NCBI RefSeq assembly: GCF_014836675.1
Contig: NZ_JACSQK010000004.1
Coordinates: 248,001 to 312,000, forward strand
DNA from: Comamonas avium
GTDB lineage: Bacteria > Pseudomonadota > Gammaproteobacteria > Burkholderiales > Burkholderiaceae_C
Direction: 5' to 3'
Length of the DNA: 64,000 nucleotides
Every line of letters starts with the position of its first letter. The first letter of the stretch is position 1. The notes below the pieces were generated by a model. It saw only the letters and a program-made list of their open reading frames with translations. It made no database searches and had not been told where the DNA came from. Positions 30,594 through 39,173 of this stretch are shown piece after piece. Made by a program: the position numbers and the translations under genes.

Positions 30594-33203
30594 TTAAGCT
30601 GCGCTGGCTGCGCTACCCAAGTCAAAGTTAAAGACTCCAGGGGCCTGCACAGGGTCCACCGAAACCTCAATGCGGCTCTTTGGCGGGAACTTGCCCTCCA
30701 GCAACGCCCGAGACAATGGATTCTCGATACGCTGCTGGATAGCCCGCTTGAGCGGACGTGCGCCAAAGACCGGATCAAACCCTACTTTAGCCAACTCTGC
30801 CAAAGCAGGTTCGCTCACGTGCAATTCCAAGTCCATCTTTTCGAGACGACGTTGCAACAATTGCAACTGAATCCTTGCGATCGACTCGATTTGCGCCGCA
30901 TCCAGACCATGGAAGACCACGGTTTCGTCGATACGGTTCAAGAATTCGGGGCGGAAATGTGCTTTTAGTTCCCCCCACACCGCTTCTTTGATGTCCTCGC
31001 TGTCCTGGCCCACCATCGCCTGAATGAGGTGCGAGCCCATATTGCTGGTCATCACGATCACAGTGTTCTTGAAGTCCACGGTGCGGCCCTGGCCATCAGT
31101 GAGGCGGCCATCGTCCAGCACTTGCAACAGCACGTTGAACACGTCCGGGTGGGCTTTTTCCACCTCGTCAAGCAGCAGCACGCTGTAAGGCTTGCGACGC
31201 ACAGCCTCAGTCAGATACCCACCTTCTTCGTAGCCCACATACCCTGGAGGGGCGCCAATGAGGCGCGCCACAGAGTGCTTTTCCATGAATTCGCTCATGT
31301 CAATGCGAATCAGGTGGTCTTCGCTGTCAAACAAGAAACCAGCCAGCGCCTTGCACAGCTCAGTCTTACCCACACCGGTGGGGCCCAGGAACAAGAAACT
31401 ACCCAGTGGCTTGTTCGGATCGGACAGACCCGAGCGCGAGCGTCGGATGGCGTTGGCCACCGCAGCAATGGCTTCATCCTGCCCCACCACGCGCTGGTGC
31501 AATTTGCCTTCCATTTGCAGCAGCTTGTCTTTTTCACCCTGCATCATCTTGGACACAGGAATGCCCGTGGCCCGGCTGACAACCTCGGCAATCTCTTCGG
31601 CACCCACGTGAGTGCGCAGCAGCTTGTGCTTGGGTGCGGCACCATCGGCTTCGCTGTCTTGCGCTTCTTTGAGCTGTTTTTCCAGAGCAGGCAGCTTGCC
31701 GTACTGCAACTCGGCCACCTTGTTGAAGTCGCCCTTGCGTTTCAAGTCTTCAATCTGTGTACGGATGCTGTCCACTTCCTTGCGGATTTGCTCCGAGCCC
31801 TGGGCGCTGGCTTTTTCAGCCTTCCAGATTTCTTCCAAATCGGCGTACTCGCGCTCCAGCTCGCCCAGCTCATCTTCAATCAGCTGCAAGCGTTTTTGCG
31901 AAGCCTCGTCCTTTTCCTTCTTCATGGCTTCACGCTCAATCTTGAGCTGAATCATCCGGCGCTCCAGCTTGTCCATGACCTCGGGCTTGGAGTCGATTTC
32001 GATCTTGATCTTGGCCGCAGCCTCGTCGATCAGGTCAATAGCCTTGTCGGGCAGGAAACGGTCCGTGATGTAGCGGTGGCTCAACTCTGCTGCGGCAACG
32101 ATAGCGGGGTCGGTAATGTCCACCCCGTGGTGTGCCTCATAACGCACTTGCAAACCGCGCAAGATAGCGATGGTGTCTTCCACCGATGGTTCATTGACCA
32201 GTACCTTCTGGAATCGACGCTCCAACGCCGCATCTTTTTCAATGTACTTGCGGTATTCATCCAGTGTGGTGGCGCCAATGCAGTGCAGCTCGCCCCGCGC
32301 CAAAGCAGGTTTGAGCATGTTGCCGGCGTCCATGGCACCTTCGGCCTTGCCGGCACCCACCATGGTGTGGATTTCGTCAATGAACAAGATGATGCGGCCT
32401 TCTTCCTTGGCTACATCGTTGAGCACGGCTTTGAGGCGCTCTTCAAATTCACCCCGATATTTGGCACCTGCCAGCAAGCCAGCCATGTCCAGCACCAGCA
32501 CGCGCTTGTCCTTGAGGGTTTCGGGTACTTCACCTTCCACAATGCGCTGGGCCAGGCCTTCCACAATGGCGGTCTTACCCACACCGGGCTCACCGATGAG
32601 TACAGGGTTGTTCTTGCTGCGGCGTTGCAGCACCTGAATGGCGCGGCGGATTTCATCGTCGCGGCCAATCACTGGGTCCAGCTTGCCCATGCGGGCACGC
32701 TCGGTCAGATCCATCGTGTATTTTTTCAGGGCTTCGCGCTGGCTTTCACCTTCTGCGCTGTCCATGGTCTGTCCACCGCGCACGGCGTTGATGGCAGATT
32801 CCATCGCCTTGCGGGTCAGGCCATGTTCCTTGGCAATTTTGGCCGCCTTGGTGTCGCTGTCAGCCAATGCCAGCAGGAACAGTTCGCTGGCGATGAACTG
32901 GTCACCACGTTTGATGGCTTCCTTTTCAGTGGCTTGCAGCAGCTTGCCCAGATCCGGGCCAATGGTGACCTGATCTTGGCCCTGCACTTCGGGCAATTGC
33001 TTGACCGCGTTTTCAGCGGCAGCCGCCATGGCAGCCACATTGGTACCCGCACGCTGCAACAGCGCTTTGGGCCCATCACTTTGGCGCAGCATGGCGGTCA
33101 GCAGGTGCAACGGGTCGATATAAGCGTGGTCATTGCCCAACGCAAGACTTTGGGCGTCTGCCAAGGCTTCTTGGAATTTTGTTGTGAGCTTGTCTATGCG
33201 CAT
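30594..33203 (-). CDS. clpB: ATP-dependent disaggregase ClpB
   Basis: Cytosolic AAA+ hexamer that rescues aggregated proteins with DnaK/DnaJ/GrpE (also in this window). The 869 residues show the N-terminal Clp repeat domain ([20 protein letters not shown]) and AAA-1 with Walker [12 protein letters not shown] and Walker [13 protein letters not shown] coiled-coil M-domain lies around 410-530. AAA-2 has [11 protein letters not shown] and [12 protein letters not shown]. There is no ClpP-binding loop of the ClpA type. A sigma-32 promoter lies 41 bases upstream. Confidence 0.98.
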   Translation of the reverse strand: MRIDKLTTKFQEALADAQSLALGNDHAYIDPLHLLTAMLRQSDGPKALLQRAGTNVAAMAAAAENAVKQLPEVQGQDQVTIGPDLGKLLQATEKEAIKRGDQFIASELFLLALADSDTKAAKIAKEHGLTRKAMESAINAVRGGQTMDSAEGESQREALKKYTMDLTERARMGKLDPVIGRDDEIRRAIQVLQRRSKNNPVLIGEPGVGKTAIVEGLAQRIVEGEVPETLKDKRVLVLDMAGLLAGAKYRGEFEERLKAVLNDVAKEEGRIILFIDEIHTMVGAGKAEGAMDAGNMLKPALARGELHCIGATTLDEYRKYIEKDAALERRFQKVLVNEPSVEDTIAILRGLQVRYEAHHGVDITDPAIVAAAELSHRYITDRFLPDKAIDLIDEAAAKIKIEIDSKPEVMDKLERRMIQLKIEREAMKKEKDEASQKRLQLIEDELGELEREYADLEEIWKAEKASAQGSEQIRKEVDSIRTQIEDLKRKGDFNKVAELQYGKLPALEKQLKEAQDSEADGAAPKHKLLRTHVGAEEIAEVVSRATGIPVSKMMQGEKDKLLQMEGKLHQRVVGQDEAIAAVANAIRRSRSGLSDPNKPLGSFLFLGPTGVGKTELCKALAGFLFDSEDHLIRIDMSEFMEKHSVARLIGAPPGYVGYEEGGYLTEAVRRKPYSVLLLDEVEKAHPDVFNVLLQVLDDGRLTDGQGRTVDFKNTVIVMTSNMGSHLIQAMVGQDSEDIKEAVWGELKAHFRPEFLNRIDETVVFHGLDAAQIESIARIQLQLLQRRLEKMDLELHVSEPALAELAKVGFDPVFGARPLKRAIQQRIENPLSRALLEGKFPPKSRIEVSVDPVQAPGVFNFDLGSAASAA

Positions 33204-33243
33204 GAATTTTTTCCCTTCAACGGCAAATCTATAACTGCTTCAC

Positions 33244-33271
33244 ACATAAGGGCTTTGGGCCATTTTTCAAG
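33244..33271 (-). promoter_or_regulatory. Sigma-32 (heat-shock) promoter of clpB
   Basis: On the minus strand CTTGAAA (33271-33265), a 13-base spacer, then CCTTATGT (33251-33244). The E. coli consensus is CTTGAAA, 11-16 bases, CCCCATnT. The -10 ends 41 bases before the clpB ATG. Confidence 0.8.
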
Positions 33272-33441
33272 AGTTCGCAGCACATATACAACCGTCTGGG
33301 CAACAGCCGGTATCTGAGCGATGCGCTGTGTGGTGCAAAGTTCCTTGCAATCTTTTGAATCTTGTCATCAAGCGGATTGAACGAAATGTCGGATGAGCGC
33401 TCCTAGACTGAGTACTTTTGCCGCGTTCACTCCCTTTTTCT

Positions 33442-34002
33442 ATGTCTGTTACACCTTCCCCGCGCTACACCACCACCGCCATCGCCTTGCATTGGCTACT
33501 TGCCGTGGCCTTGCTGGGGCTGCTGGCCTTTGGCTGGTACATGGTCGGGCTGCCGTTTTCACCCACCAAACTCAAGTACTACAACTGGCACAAGTGGGCG
33601 GGCGTCACCATTTTGGTGCTGAGCGCACTGCGCCTGCTGTGGCGCCTCACCCACCGTCCTCCCGCTTTGCCAGCACGCATGGCGGCAGCCATGCCCCGCG
33701 GGCAGCATGTGGCGCACCACGGCGTGCACCATCTGCTGTACGTGCTGTTTTTTGCCGTTCCCCTGCTGGGCTGGGCCTATAGCTCGGCGGCTGGTTTTCC
33801 GATTGTCTGGCTGGGTATGTGGCAGTTGCCAGACTTTGTGTCACCCAGCCCTGAGCTGGCAGAAGCCCTCAAACCCTGGCACATGATTGCGGCCTACACC
33901 CTGGCTGCTCTGGTGGCCCTGCACATTGCCGCTGCGCTCAAGCACCAGTTGATTGACCGCGATGCACTGCTGCGCCGCATGTGGCCCGGGCGCACCGCCT
34001 GA
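33442..34002 (+). CDS. Cytochrome b561 family protein
   Basis: 186-residue inner-membrane di-haem cytochrome of the bacterial CybB/YodB type. Four helices carry the haem histidines: AIALHWLLAV, YNWHKWAG, GVHHLLYVLFF, and LVALHIAAALKH. It probably moves electrons between quinol and periplasmic partners. ATG at 33442 is chosen over an upstream TTG. It is followed by two YceI genes, an arrangement known from E. coli yceJ-yceI, and the three are likely an operon. Confidence 0.93.
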   Translation: MSVTPSPRYTTTAIALHWLLAVALLGLLAFGWYMVGLPFSPTKLKYYNWHKWAGVTILVLSALRLLWRLTHRPPALPARMAAAMPRGQHVAHHGVHHLLYVLFFAVPLLGWAYSSAAGFPIVWLGMWQLPDFVSPSPELAEALKPWHMIAAYTLAALVALHIAAALKHQLIDRDALLRRMWPGRTA

Positions 34003-34035
34003 TTTTTTATTTGTACGCTGACAAGGACCTTGACC

Positions 34036-34611
34036 ATGACGACCTTCACCACCACCTTGCGTTGCGCCGTTCTGGCCAGCGCTGCCTTGCTGGGCAACGC
34101 AGCCATGGCCGCTCAGGCTTTGGTGCCTGCACAAAGCAGCATCCAGTTCACTGCCAAGCAGCTGGGCGTGCCACTCAGTGGCCACTTCAAACAGTTTGAT
34201 GCGCAGGTGCAGTTTGATACGGCCAAGCCCGAGACCAGCAAAATCCACTTCACCGTGGACACGGGCAGCGCCACCATGGGCTCAAAAGAAACCGACAGCA
34301 ATCTGGTGAACGCCGACTGGTTCAACGTTGCCAAGTTTCCCAAGGCCACGTTTGACTCCACCGCCGTCAAGGCGCTGGGCGGTGGCAAATACCAGGTAGA
34401 TGGCACACTGACCATCAAGGGCAACACCCAGAAGGTGTCTGTGCCCGTGCAACTGACGCAATCGGGCACCACCACCTTGGCCAGCGGCAGCTTGCCGCTC
34501 AAACGCCTGCCTTTCAAAATTGGCGATGGTGACTGGGCCGACACGTCGATGGTGGCCGACGAAGTGACCGTGCAATTCAAGCTGGCGCTGACGGGCGTGG
34601 GCAAGCTGTAA
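34036..34611 (+). CDS. YceI-family periplasmic protein (first copy)
   Basis: 191 residues with a signal peptide ending AMA-AQA. The YceI lipocalin-like fold binds isoprenoid chains such as polyprenyl quinones. Visible family features: SSIQFTAKQLGVPLSGHFKQ, DTGSATMGSKETDSNL, ADWFNVAKFPKATFDS and VDGTLTIKGNTQKVSVPV. ATG at 34036 follows ACAAGG. It lies 33 bases after the cytochrome b561 gene. Confidence 0.92.
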   Translation: MTTFTTTLRCAVLASAALLGNAAMAAQALVPAQSSIQFTAKQLGVPLSGHFKQFDAQVQFDTAKPETSKIHFTVDTGSATMGSKETDSNLVNADWFNVAKFPKATFDSTAVKALGGGKYQVDGTLTIKGNTQKVSVPVQLTQSGTTTLASGSLPLKRLPFKIGDGDWADTSMVADEVTVQFKLALTGVGKL

Positions 34612-34630
34612 AGCCATTAACCTTTTTAGA

Positions 34631-34706
34631 AGCAGCTTGCGCTCATGCATCAAAGGTTTTAATAACTTTTCATTTGCAAATGCTTATTGCATAAGCGCTA
34701 ACCGCT
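34631..34706 (+). repeat. 76-bp intergenic element, copy 1 (diverged)
   Basis: Begins AGCAGCTTGCGCT and ends AAGCGCTAACCGCT, so its ends are inverted relative to each other. It has the same 76-base length as the copies at 47068 and 63445. Body identity is lower (about half of positions). It fills most of the gap between the two yceI genes. Confidence 0.55.
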
Positions 34707-34760
34707 CCTTATTTGTTCAACCCTGCAAACTCTTTTCACTTCACTCTGGAGATTTTCCCC

Positions 34761-35333
34761 ATGCGCACTACCTTGTTTGCTCTGGCCGCCGCAGGCCTTC
34801 TGGCCACTACTGCCCACGCTGCACCCGCCGCTTACACCATCGACCCGACCCACACGTTTGCCACGTTTGAGATCGATCACTTTGGTGCCTCTACCAACCG
34901 CGTGCGTTTTGACAAGAAAAGCGGCACTGTCCAATTCGACAAGGCTGCAAAGACTGGCAAAGTGGAAGTGACGCTGGACATGAACTCCGTGAACTCCGGC
35001 ACCGCTGGTTTTGACAAGCACCTCAAGAGCGCAGACATCTTCAACACCGAAAAGCACCCTGAAGCCAAGTTCGTTTCCGACAAGTTCGTGTTCGACGGCG
35101 ACAAGCTCAAGGAAGTGACAGGCCAGCTGACCATGAACGGCCAGACGCACCCCATCACCATCAAGTCCAACAAGTTCACTTGCTACGAAAGCCCCATGCT
35201 CAAGCGTGAAGTGTGCGGCGGCGACTTTGAAGCCACGATTGACCGCACCCAGTGGGGTGTGAATTACGGCGTGGACTGGGGTTTTGCCAAGAACGTGCGC
35301 CTGGTACTGCAAATGGAAGCAGTCAAGCAGTAA
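34761..35333 (+). CDS. YceI-family periplasmic protein (second copy)
   Basis: 190 residues; signal peptide MRTTLFALAAAGLLATTAHA, then AYTIDPTHTFATFEIDHFGAS, LDMNSVNSGTAGFDKHLKSA and VTGQLTMNGQTHPITIKSN, all YceI-family landmarks. It is closer to E. coli YceI itself than is the first copy. CYESPMLKREVCGGDF places two Cys that may form a disulfide. CTGGAG precedes the ATG. A strong terminator follows. Confidence 0.94.
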   Translation: MRTTLFALAAAGLLATTAHAAPAAYTIDPTHTFATFEIDHFGASTNRVRFDKKSGTVQFDKAAKTGKVEVTLDMNSVNSGTAGFDKHLKSADIFNTEKHPEAKFVSDKFVFDGDKLKEVTGQLTMNGQTHPITIKSNKFTCYESPMLKREVCGGDFEATIDRTQWGVNYGVDWGFAKNVRLVLQMEAVKQ

Positions 35334-35353
35334 ATCTGCCTTGGTGTGCTTAA

Positions 35354-35378
35354 AAAAACGGGCCTAGTGCCCGTTTTT
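35354..35378. terminator. Bidirectional terminator between yceI and moaE
   Basis: Stem AAAAACGGGC / GCCCGTTTTT with loop CTAGT, giving a T-run on both strands. It serves the plus-strand yceI operon and the converging moaE gene. Confidence 0.9.
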
Positions 35379-35402
35379 GCATGGGCCGCCGCCTTTTGCA
35401 GC

Positions 35403-35861
35403 TTACGCCCAGCGCGCCAGCGCCTGCTCGTCGCTCACACGGGCATCCACCCAGCGTGCCCCTTGGGGGGTTTGTTCTTTCTTCCAGAACGGTGCTTCGG
35501 ACTTGAGAAAGTCCATGATGAATTCACAGGCCTGAAAGCTCATGCCACGGTGGGCCGAGGTCACCGCCACCAGCACAATCTGATCCATGGGCTGCAGCGG
35601 CCCCACACGGTGAATCACCTTGGCCGCATAAATGCCAAAGCGCTCAGTGGCACGGTCAATGATGGCTTCGATGCTTTTTTCCGTCATGCCCGGGTAGTGT
35701 TCCAGCTCCATGGCAGATATATCAGCGCCTTCATTGCGGTCACGCACTGTGCCCACAAAGCTGCACACCGCGCCCACCCGCGCATCACCGTGGCGCAAAG
35801 CGGCCAGTTCGGTAGAAACATCAAAATCTTGGGTCTGGATCAAAACGCGTGCAGTGGTCAT
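35403..35861 (-). CDS. moaE: Molybdopterin synthase catalytic subunit MoaE
   Basis: 152 residues from ATG at 35861 (MTTARVLIQTQDFDVSTEL). It converts precursor Z to molybdopterin using the MoaD thiocarboxylate. Family landmarks: GAVCSFVGTVRDRNEG, MELEHYPGMTEKSIEAI, HRVGPLQPMDQIVLVAV, HRGMSFQACEFIMDFLKSEAPFWK, which includes the active-site lysines. The frame extends upstream to 35957 without homology. It is separated from moaD by a recombinase-like ORF and two opposite-strand genes. Confidence 0.96.
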   Translation of the reverse strand: MTTARVLIQTQDFDVSTELAALRHGDARVGAVCSFVGTVRDRNEGADISAMELEHYPGMTEKSIEAIIDRATERFGIYAAKVIHRVGPLQPMDQIVLVAVTSAHRGMSFQACEFIMDFLKSEAPFWKKEQTPQGARWVDARVSDEQALARWA

Positions 35862-35975
35862 AGCGATGATTGTCGCAGCCCGTGATAGCCCAGATGTCCA
35901 CACACGTGCGAAAACCGCCCCCTCCGCGTTAGCATTGCTCCCCGCTTGACATTGCACCTACCCACAGCACCCAGC

Positions 35976-36230
35976 ATGGCCACCCTCACCATTGACACCA
36001 CGGAGTACATGCTCTACCCATCGCCACGCAACGAGCACCGCGTGGTTTTTGAGCACCAGTGCTTTGTGCCCTATCCCTATTCCATCATCCATCTGCCGGA
36101 TTACGACTTTGAAGGCCCAGCCACACTGTTCTCGGCCCGCCGCAAGGCGGACGACAAAAACGGTCAGCTGGTGACTTGCGAGCTGGAAACCGACATTCTG
36201 CGTTTTGAGCGCCTGTTCGACCCCGAATAA
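35976..36230 (+). CDS. Hypothetical protein, 84 residues
   Basis: Begins MATLTIDTTEYMLYPS and contains HRVVFEHQCFVPYPYSIIHL. Soluble, with many aromatic and acidic residues and no recognisable motif. An in-frame upstream codon at 35946 is possible. It is divergent from moaE and 12 bases upstream of the next unknown gene, with which it probably forms a two-gene unit. Function unknown. Confidence 0.65.
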   Translation: MATLTIDTTEYMLYPSPRNEHRVVFEHQCFVPYPYSIIHLPDYDFEGPATLFSARRKADDKNGQLVTCELETDILRFERLFDPE

Positions 36231-36242
36231 GATCGCCGCGCC

Positions 36243-36569
36243 ATGGATGACACCAGCCAGATTCAGCCCCCCAGCAGTTTTGCCGAGCTGTTTCGCAGCC
36301 GTGCGGGCATTTTGAAAACCCCGATTGCTGAGGTGGTAGCGCGTTACGAACTGTGCGAAGACCTGGCCTGCCACCTGGTGGAGCAGGCGCAAACCATCTA
36401 CCACTCGGGCAACGCGTCTGAAGAAGGCGTGCTGCTGGGTTTTTACGCAGCCATCTCGGGTGAGGCGTCGGCGGTCACCCCCCGCGAAGCGGGCTGGATC
36501 ATTCAGCGGCTGGCCGAATTGCTGGAGTGGAAAGCCCCCAAGCTTCCCGACGCACCAGAACAGACCTGA
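36243..36569 (+). CDS. Hypothetical protein, 108 residues
   Basis: A soluble acidic protein, MDDTSQIQPPSSFAELFRSR, then predicted helices (EVVARYELCEDLACHLVEQA; REAGWIIQRLAELLEW). No signal, membrane segment or known motif. It sits in the moaE-moaD interval with the preceding gene and ends at a shared bidirectional terminator. Confidence 0.65.
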   Translation: MDDTSQIQPPSSFAELFRSRAGILKTPIAEVVARYELCEDLACHLVEQAQTIYHSGNASEEGVLLGFYAAISGEASAVTPREAGWIIQRLAELLEWKAPKLPDAPEQT

Positions 36570-36617
36570 AATCAGTGGCCGGCAACTTGCAGGCAAAGCG
36601 CCAGCAGCTCACCCCAA

Positions 36618-36653
36618 AAAAAGCCGTGACTGCTTGACGCATCACGGCTTTTT
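36618..36653. terminator. Bidirectional terminator between the unknown genes and the recombinase-like gene
   Basis: Stem AAAAAGCCGTGA / TCACGGCTTTTT with a 12-base loop, T-runs on both strands. It shows that moaE is not on the moaD transcript. Confidence 0.88.
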
Positions 36654-36678
36654 GCTGACCTTCCATTGCCCCCCGGTT

Positions 36679-37011
36679 TTACGTGGCTGCTTTCGCGGCA
36701 TCCGCATAGCGGTTCAAGATGCGTTGCACTTGCCCATGTGTCCATGGCCCGCCCTTGGCCGCAGTAATGCCGCGCTCATTGAGCACTTGAGCCATCTTGC
36801 GGTGCGTCAGGCCCAGGGCAACCAGCTCGGCAAACAGTGCCTCGTGCTGCTTGGCAAAGCTATCGGCTGCACTTTTCCGCTTTTCCACCGTAGCGCGAAT
36901 ATTGTCCGCCCCGGCCTTGCCCAGCTGCACGCCACGTGCCTTGGCCTCGCTCAAGGCCAAGCGCGTGCGAGCGCTGATGGCAGCGTCTACCTCAGGTTTG
37001 TCTGTGCTCAT
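36679..37011 (-). CDS. Serine-recombinase-like C-terminal fragment / recombinase-domain protein
   Basis: 110 residues that match only the part after the catalytic core of serine recombinases. A long helix (ISARTRLALSEAKARGVQLG) comes first, and then a helix-turn-helix recombinase end (THRKMAQVLNERGITAAKGG, then WTHGQVQRILNRY). The catalytic Ser domain is absent, and the frame opens with a proper ATG 8 bases after the moaD stop. It may be a decayed recombinase tail or a repurposed DNA-binding protein co-transcribed with moeA-moaD. Confidence 0.72.
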   Translation of the reverse strand: MSTDKPEVDAAISARTRLALSEAKARGVQLGKAGADNIRATVEKRKSAADSFAKQHEALFAELVALGLTHRKMAQVLNERGITAAKGGPWTHGQVQRILNRYADAAKAAT

Positions 37012-37019
37012 GGCAAGCC

Positions 37020-37271
37020 CTAACCACCAGTGACAGGGGGAAAGAAAGCCACTTCGTCACCCGCCTTCAGCAGGGCATCACTCTGGCACATATCCTGATT
37101 GAGCGCCATGCGCACGGCTTTGCCATGGGCCAAGGCAGCAGCAGCTGCTGCACTGCGTGCCATCAATTCTTCGCGCAGCACCCCTACGCTGGTCGCACTG
37201 GTTTGCAGTGTTTCGCTGCCCTGCCCCATGGCTTCACGGATCGAGGCGAAATAACGCACGCTGATATTCAT
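37020..37271 (-). CDS. moaD: Molybdopterin synthase sulfur carrier subunit MoaD
   Basis: 83-residue ubiquitin-like protein from MNISVRYFASIREAMG to the required C-terminal Gly-Gly (FFPPVTGG), whose thiocarboxylate donates sulfur to MoaE. In-frame starts at ATG 37283 or GTG 37295 are also possible; I favour 37271 because the family begins there. It lies just after moeA. Confidence 0.93.
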   Translation of the reverse strand: MNISVRYFASIREAMGQGSETLQTSATSVGVLREELMARSAAAAAALAHGKAVRMALNQDMCQSDALLKAGDEVAFFPPVTGG

Positions 37272-37291
37272 AGATGTACTCATGGCGGCAC

Positions 37292-38524
37292 TCACATCAA
37301 TTCACTGAACGGGATAAAGCGCACGGTGTCACCCGGCTGGATGGGCGTAAGGGGCGGGTTGTCAATGATGCCATCGCCCCATACCGTCGAAGTCAGCACA
37401 CCCGAGCCCTGGTTACCAAACAGTGCCAGCCCCCCTTGCCCATCATGCCGGGCGCGCAAGAATTCACGCCGTTTTTCCAGCTTGGGCCAGTCAAACTGTG
37501 CGGTTACGCTGATGGCCTTGGGAGCCACATCATCCATGCCTTGCAGGCGCAGCACAAACGGGCGCACCAGCAGCAAGAAGGTAATGAAGCTGGAGACCGG
37601 GTTGCCCGGCAGCCCCATGAAGTGCGCCACACCATGGGAGGCATCTTTTCCATTGCGAAACACCTTGCCGTAGGCAAAGGGTTTGCCAGGCTTCATGGCA
37701 ATCATCCACAGGTTCAGCGCGCCCTGCTGCTCTACCGCAGGCTTGACGTGGTCTTCCTCGCCCACAGACACGCCAGCGCTGGAAAGCACCAGATCGCAGT
37801 CCTGCGCCACACGATGGATGGCCTGGGCCGTTTGCTCCAGGTTGTCGGGCAGGATGCCGCCATCCACCACTTCGCAGCCCAGGCGCTGCAGCAGCGCACG
37901 CAAGAAGTAGCGGTTGCTGTTGTAGATGCTGCCAGCAGGCATGTCTTGAGGGGCCACGGTTCCGGGCAGTACGAGCTCATCGCCCGTTGAGAACAGTGCC
38001 ACGCGGGGCTTGCGCCCCACTGGCAGTTCGGGCATACCAATGCTGGCGGCCAAGCCAATGGCTGCTGGCGTCAGGCGCATGCCCTGGGCCAGCACGGTGC
38101 TGTTCAAGGCGATGTCTTCACCACCGCGGCGAATGTTTTGCCCATGCTTGGGCACGGCGTTAAAACGCACCGTACCGTCTTGCAGCACCTGGGTGTCTTC
38201 CTGCATCAGCACGGCATCGGCACCAGAAGGCACAGGCGCACCAGTGAAGATGCGGGCCACAGTGCCTGGCTGCAATGGCGTGCCCACATGCCCGGCGGGA
38301 ATGCGCTGACTCACAGCCAGCGCCACACCGGCAGTGGTGATCTCTGCCGCACGGACGGCATAGCCGTCCATGGCGGAGTTGTCTTGGGGAGGCACTTGCA
38401 GCGCCGAGATGCAATCGGCACGCAGCACACGGCCATCCGCATTGAACAGATCTACGTGCTCTACACCCAAGGGCTGGGCCTGGGCCAGCACGTGCTGCAG
38501 GGCTTCATCCAAAGAGGTCATCAT
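37292..38524 (-). CDS. moeA: Molybdopterin molybdenumtransferase MoeA
   Basis: Inserts molybdate into adenylated molybdopterin. The 410 residues show the MoeA pattern: PPQDNSAMDGYAVRA near 39-53, PVPSGADAVLMQED, the domain-III motifs FSTGDEL and SAGVSVGEEDHV, then FMGLPGNPVSSF and the domain IV beta barrel. It begins 6 bases after mobB. Confidence 0.97.
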   Translation of the reverse strand: MMTSLDEALQHVLAQAQPLGVEHVDLFNADGRVLRADCISALQVPPQDNSAMDGYAVRAAEITTAGVALAVSQRIPAGHVGTPLQPGTVARIFTGAPVPSGADAVLMQEDTQVLQDGTVRFNAVPKHGQNIRRGGEDIALNSTVLAQGMRLTPAAIGLAASIGMPELPVGRKPRVALFSTGDELVLPGTVAPQDMPAGSIYNSNRYFLRALLQRLGCEVVDGGILPDNLEQTAQAIHRVAQDCDLVLSSAGVSVGEEDHVKPAVEQQGALNLWMIAMKPGKPFAYGKVFRNGKDASHGVAHFMGLPGNPVSSFITFLLLVRPFVLRLQGMDDVAPKAISVTAQFDWPKLEKRREFLRARHDGQGGLALFGNQGSGVLTSTVWGDGIIDNPPLTPIQPGDTVRFIPFSELM

Positions 38525-38530
38525 CAGGTG

Positions 38531-39088
38531 TTACTCCTCGTGGCCCTGTGGGCCTTGGTATTCAAAACGTGCGGCGTTCGCCAGCATCCAGTGCGCAATC
38601 TGCGCGGGCTGATTCAAGTTAAGCAACTGCACATGGGCAGGCAGCGCCTCGGGCAGGCCACCGGCATCGTCAGTGGCCAGTGCTACGACATGGCTGTCTG
38701 TCATAAAGCGCAGGGGCCTGGCCGTCTGGCCTGATGCAGGCTGGCGCCAGATTTCTACCTTGGGCAGGTCTTCGTGCTTGAAGCCTTCCACCAGCACCCA
38801 GTCCACGCGCGCATCCAGCTCAGACAGCATGGCATGTACATCCAGCTCTTGCTCGCACGCGAACTCGCGCACCAGTGCCAGACGTTTGTCGCACACCAGC
38901 AGTACCTCTGAAGCGCCTGCCTGGCGATGGCGCCAGCTGTCTTTGCCCGGAATGTCGATGTCCACATCGTGGTGGGCGTGCTTGACAGTAGACACACGCT
39001 GACCCTGCGCGCGCAAAGCGGCAATCAATTGCTCCAGCAACGTGGTCTTACCCGCGCCGGAGTAAGCGACAAAGCCCAAAACCTTCAT
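38531..39088 (-). CDS. mobB: Molybdopterin-guanine dinucleotide biosynthesis adaptor MobB
   Basis: 185-residue P-loop GTP-binding protein that assists MobA in nucleotide attachment to molybdopterin. Walker A is GFVAYSGAGKTTLLEQL at 5-21; KHAHHDVDIDIPGKDSWRHR and DWVLVEGFKHEDLPKVEIWR are MobB signatures. It heads the mobB-moeA-moaD run, 85 bases downstream of thrC across a hairpin. Confidence 0.95.
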   Translation of the reverse strand: MKVLGFVAYSGAGKTTLLEQLIAALRAQGQRVSTVKHAHHDVDIDIPGKDSWRHRQAGASEVLLVCDKRLALVREFACEQELDVHAMLSELDARVDWVLVEGFKHEDLPKVEIWRQPASGQTARPLRFMTDSHVVALATDDAGGLPEALPAHVQLLNLNQPAQIAHWMLANAARFEYQGPQGHEE

Positions 39089-39110
39089 GCGTTTTACTCT
39101 CTTGCAAATA

Positions 39111-39143
39111 GCAATCGGCGCTTGGTAGACAAGCGCCGATTGC
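39111..39143 (-). repeat. Strong hairpin between thrC and mobB
   Basis: Perfect 14-base inverted repeat GCAATCGGCGCTTG with its complement around a 5-base loop, 31 bases after the thrC stop on the minus strand. What follows is TATTTGC, not a T-run, so it may be a weak terminator or an mRNA-stabilising structure. Confidence 0.6.
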
Positions 39144-39173
39144 CAATTTCACCCATCAACCAGAGGCGGCGCG

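Noticed and set aside
31029..33317. 762-codon open frame on the plus strand opposite clpB
   Set aside because: It is antisense to a highly conserved gene, has His/Gln/Leu-rich composition typical of a reverse-frame shadow, and no domain.
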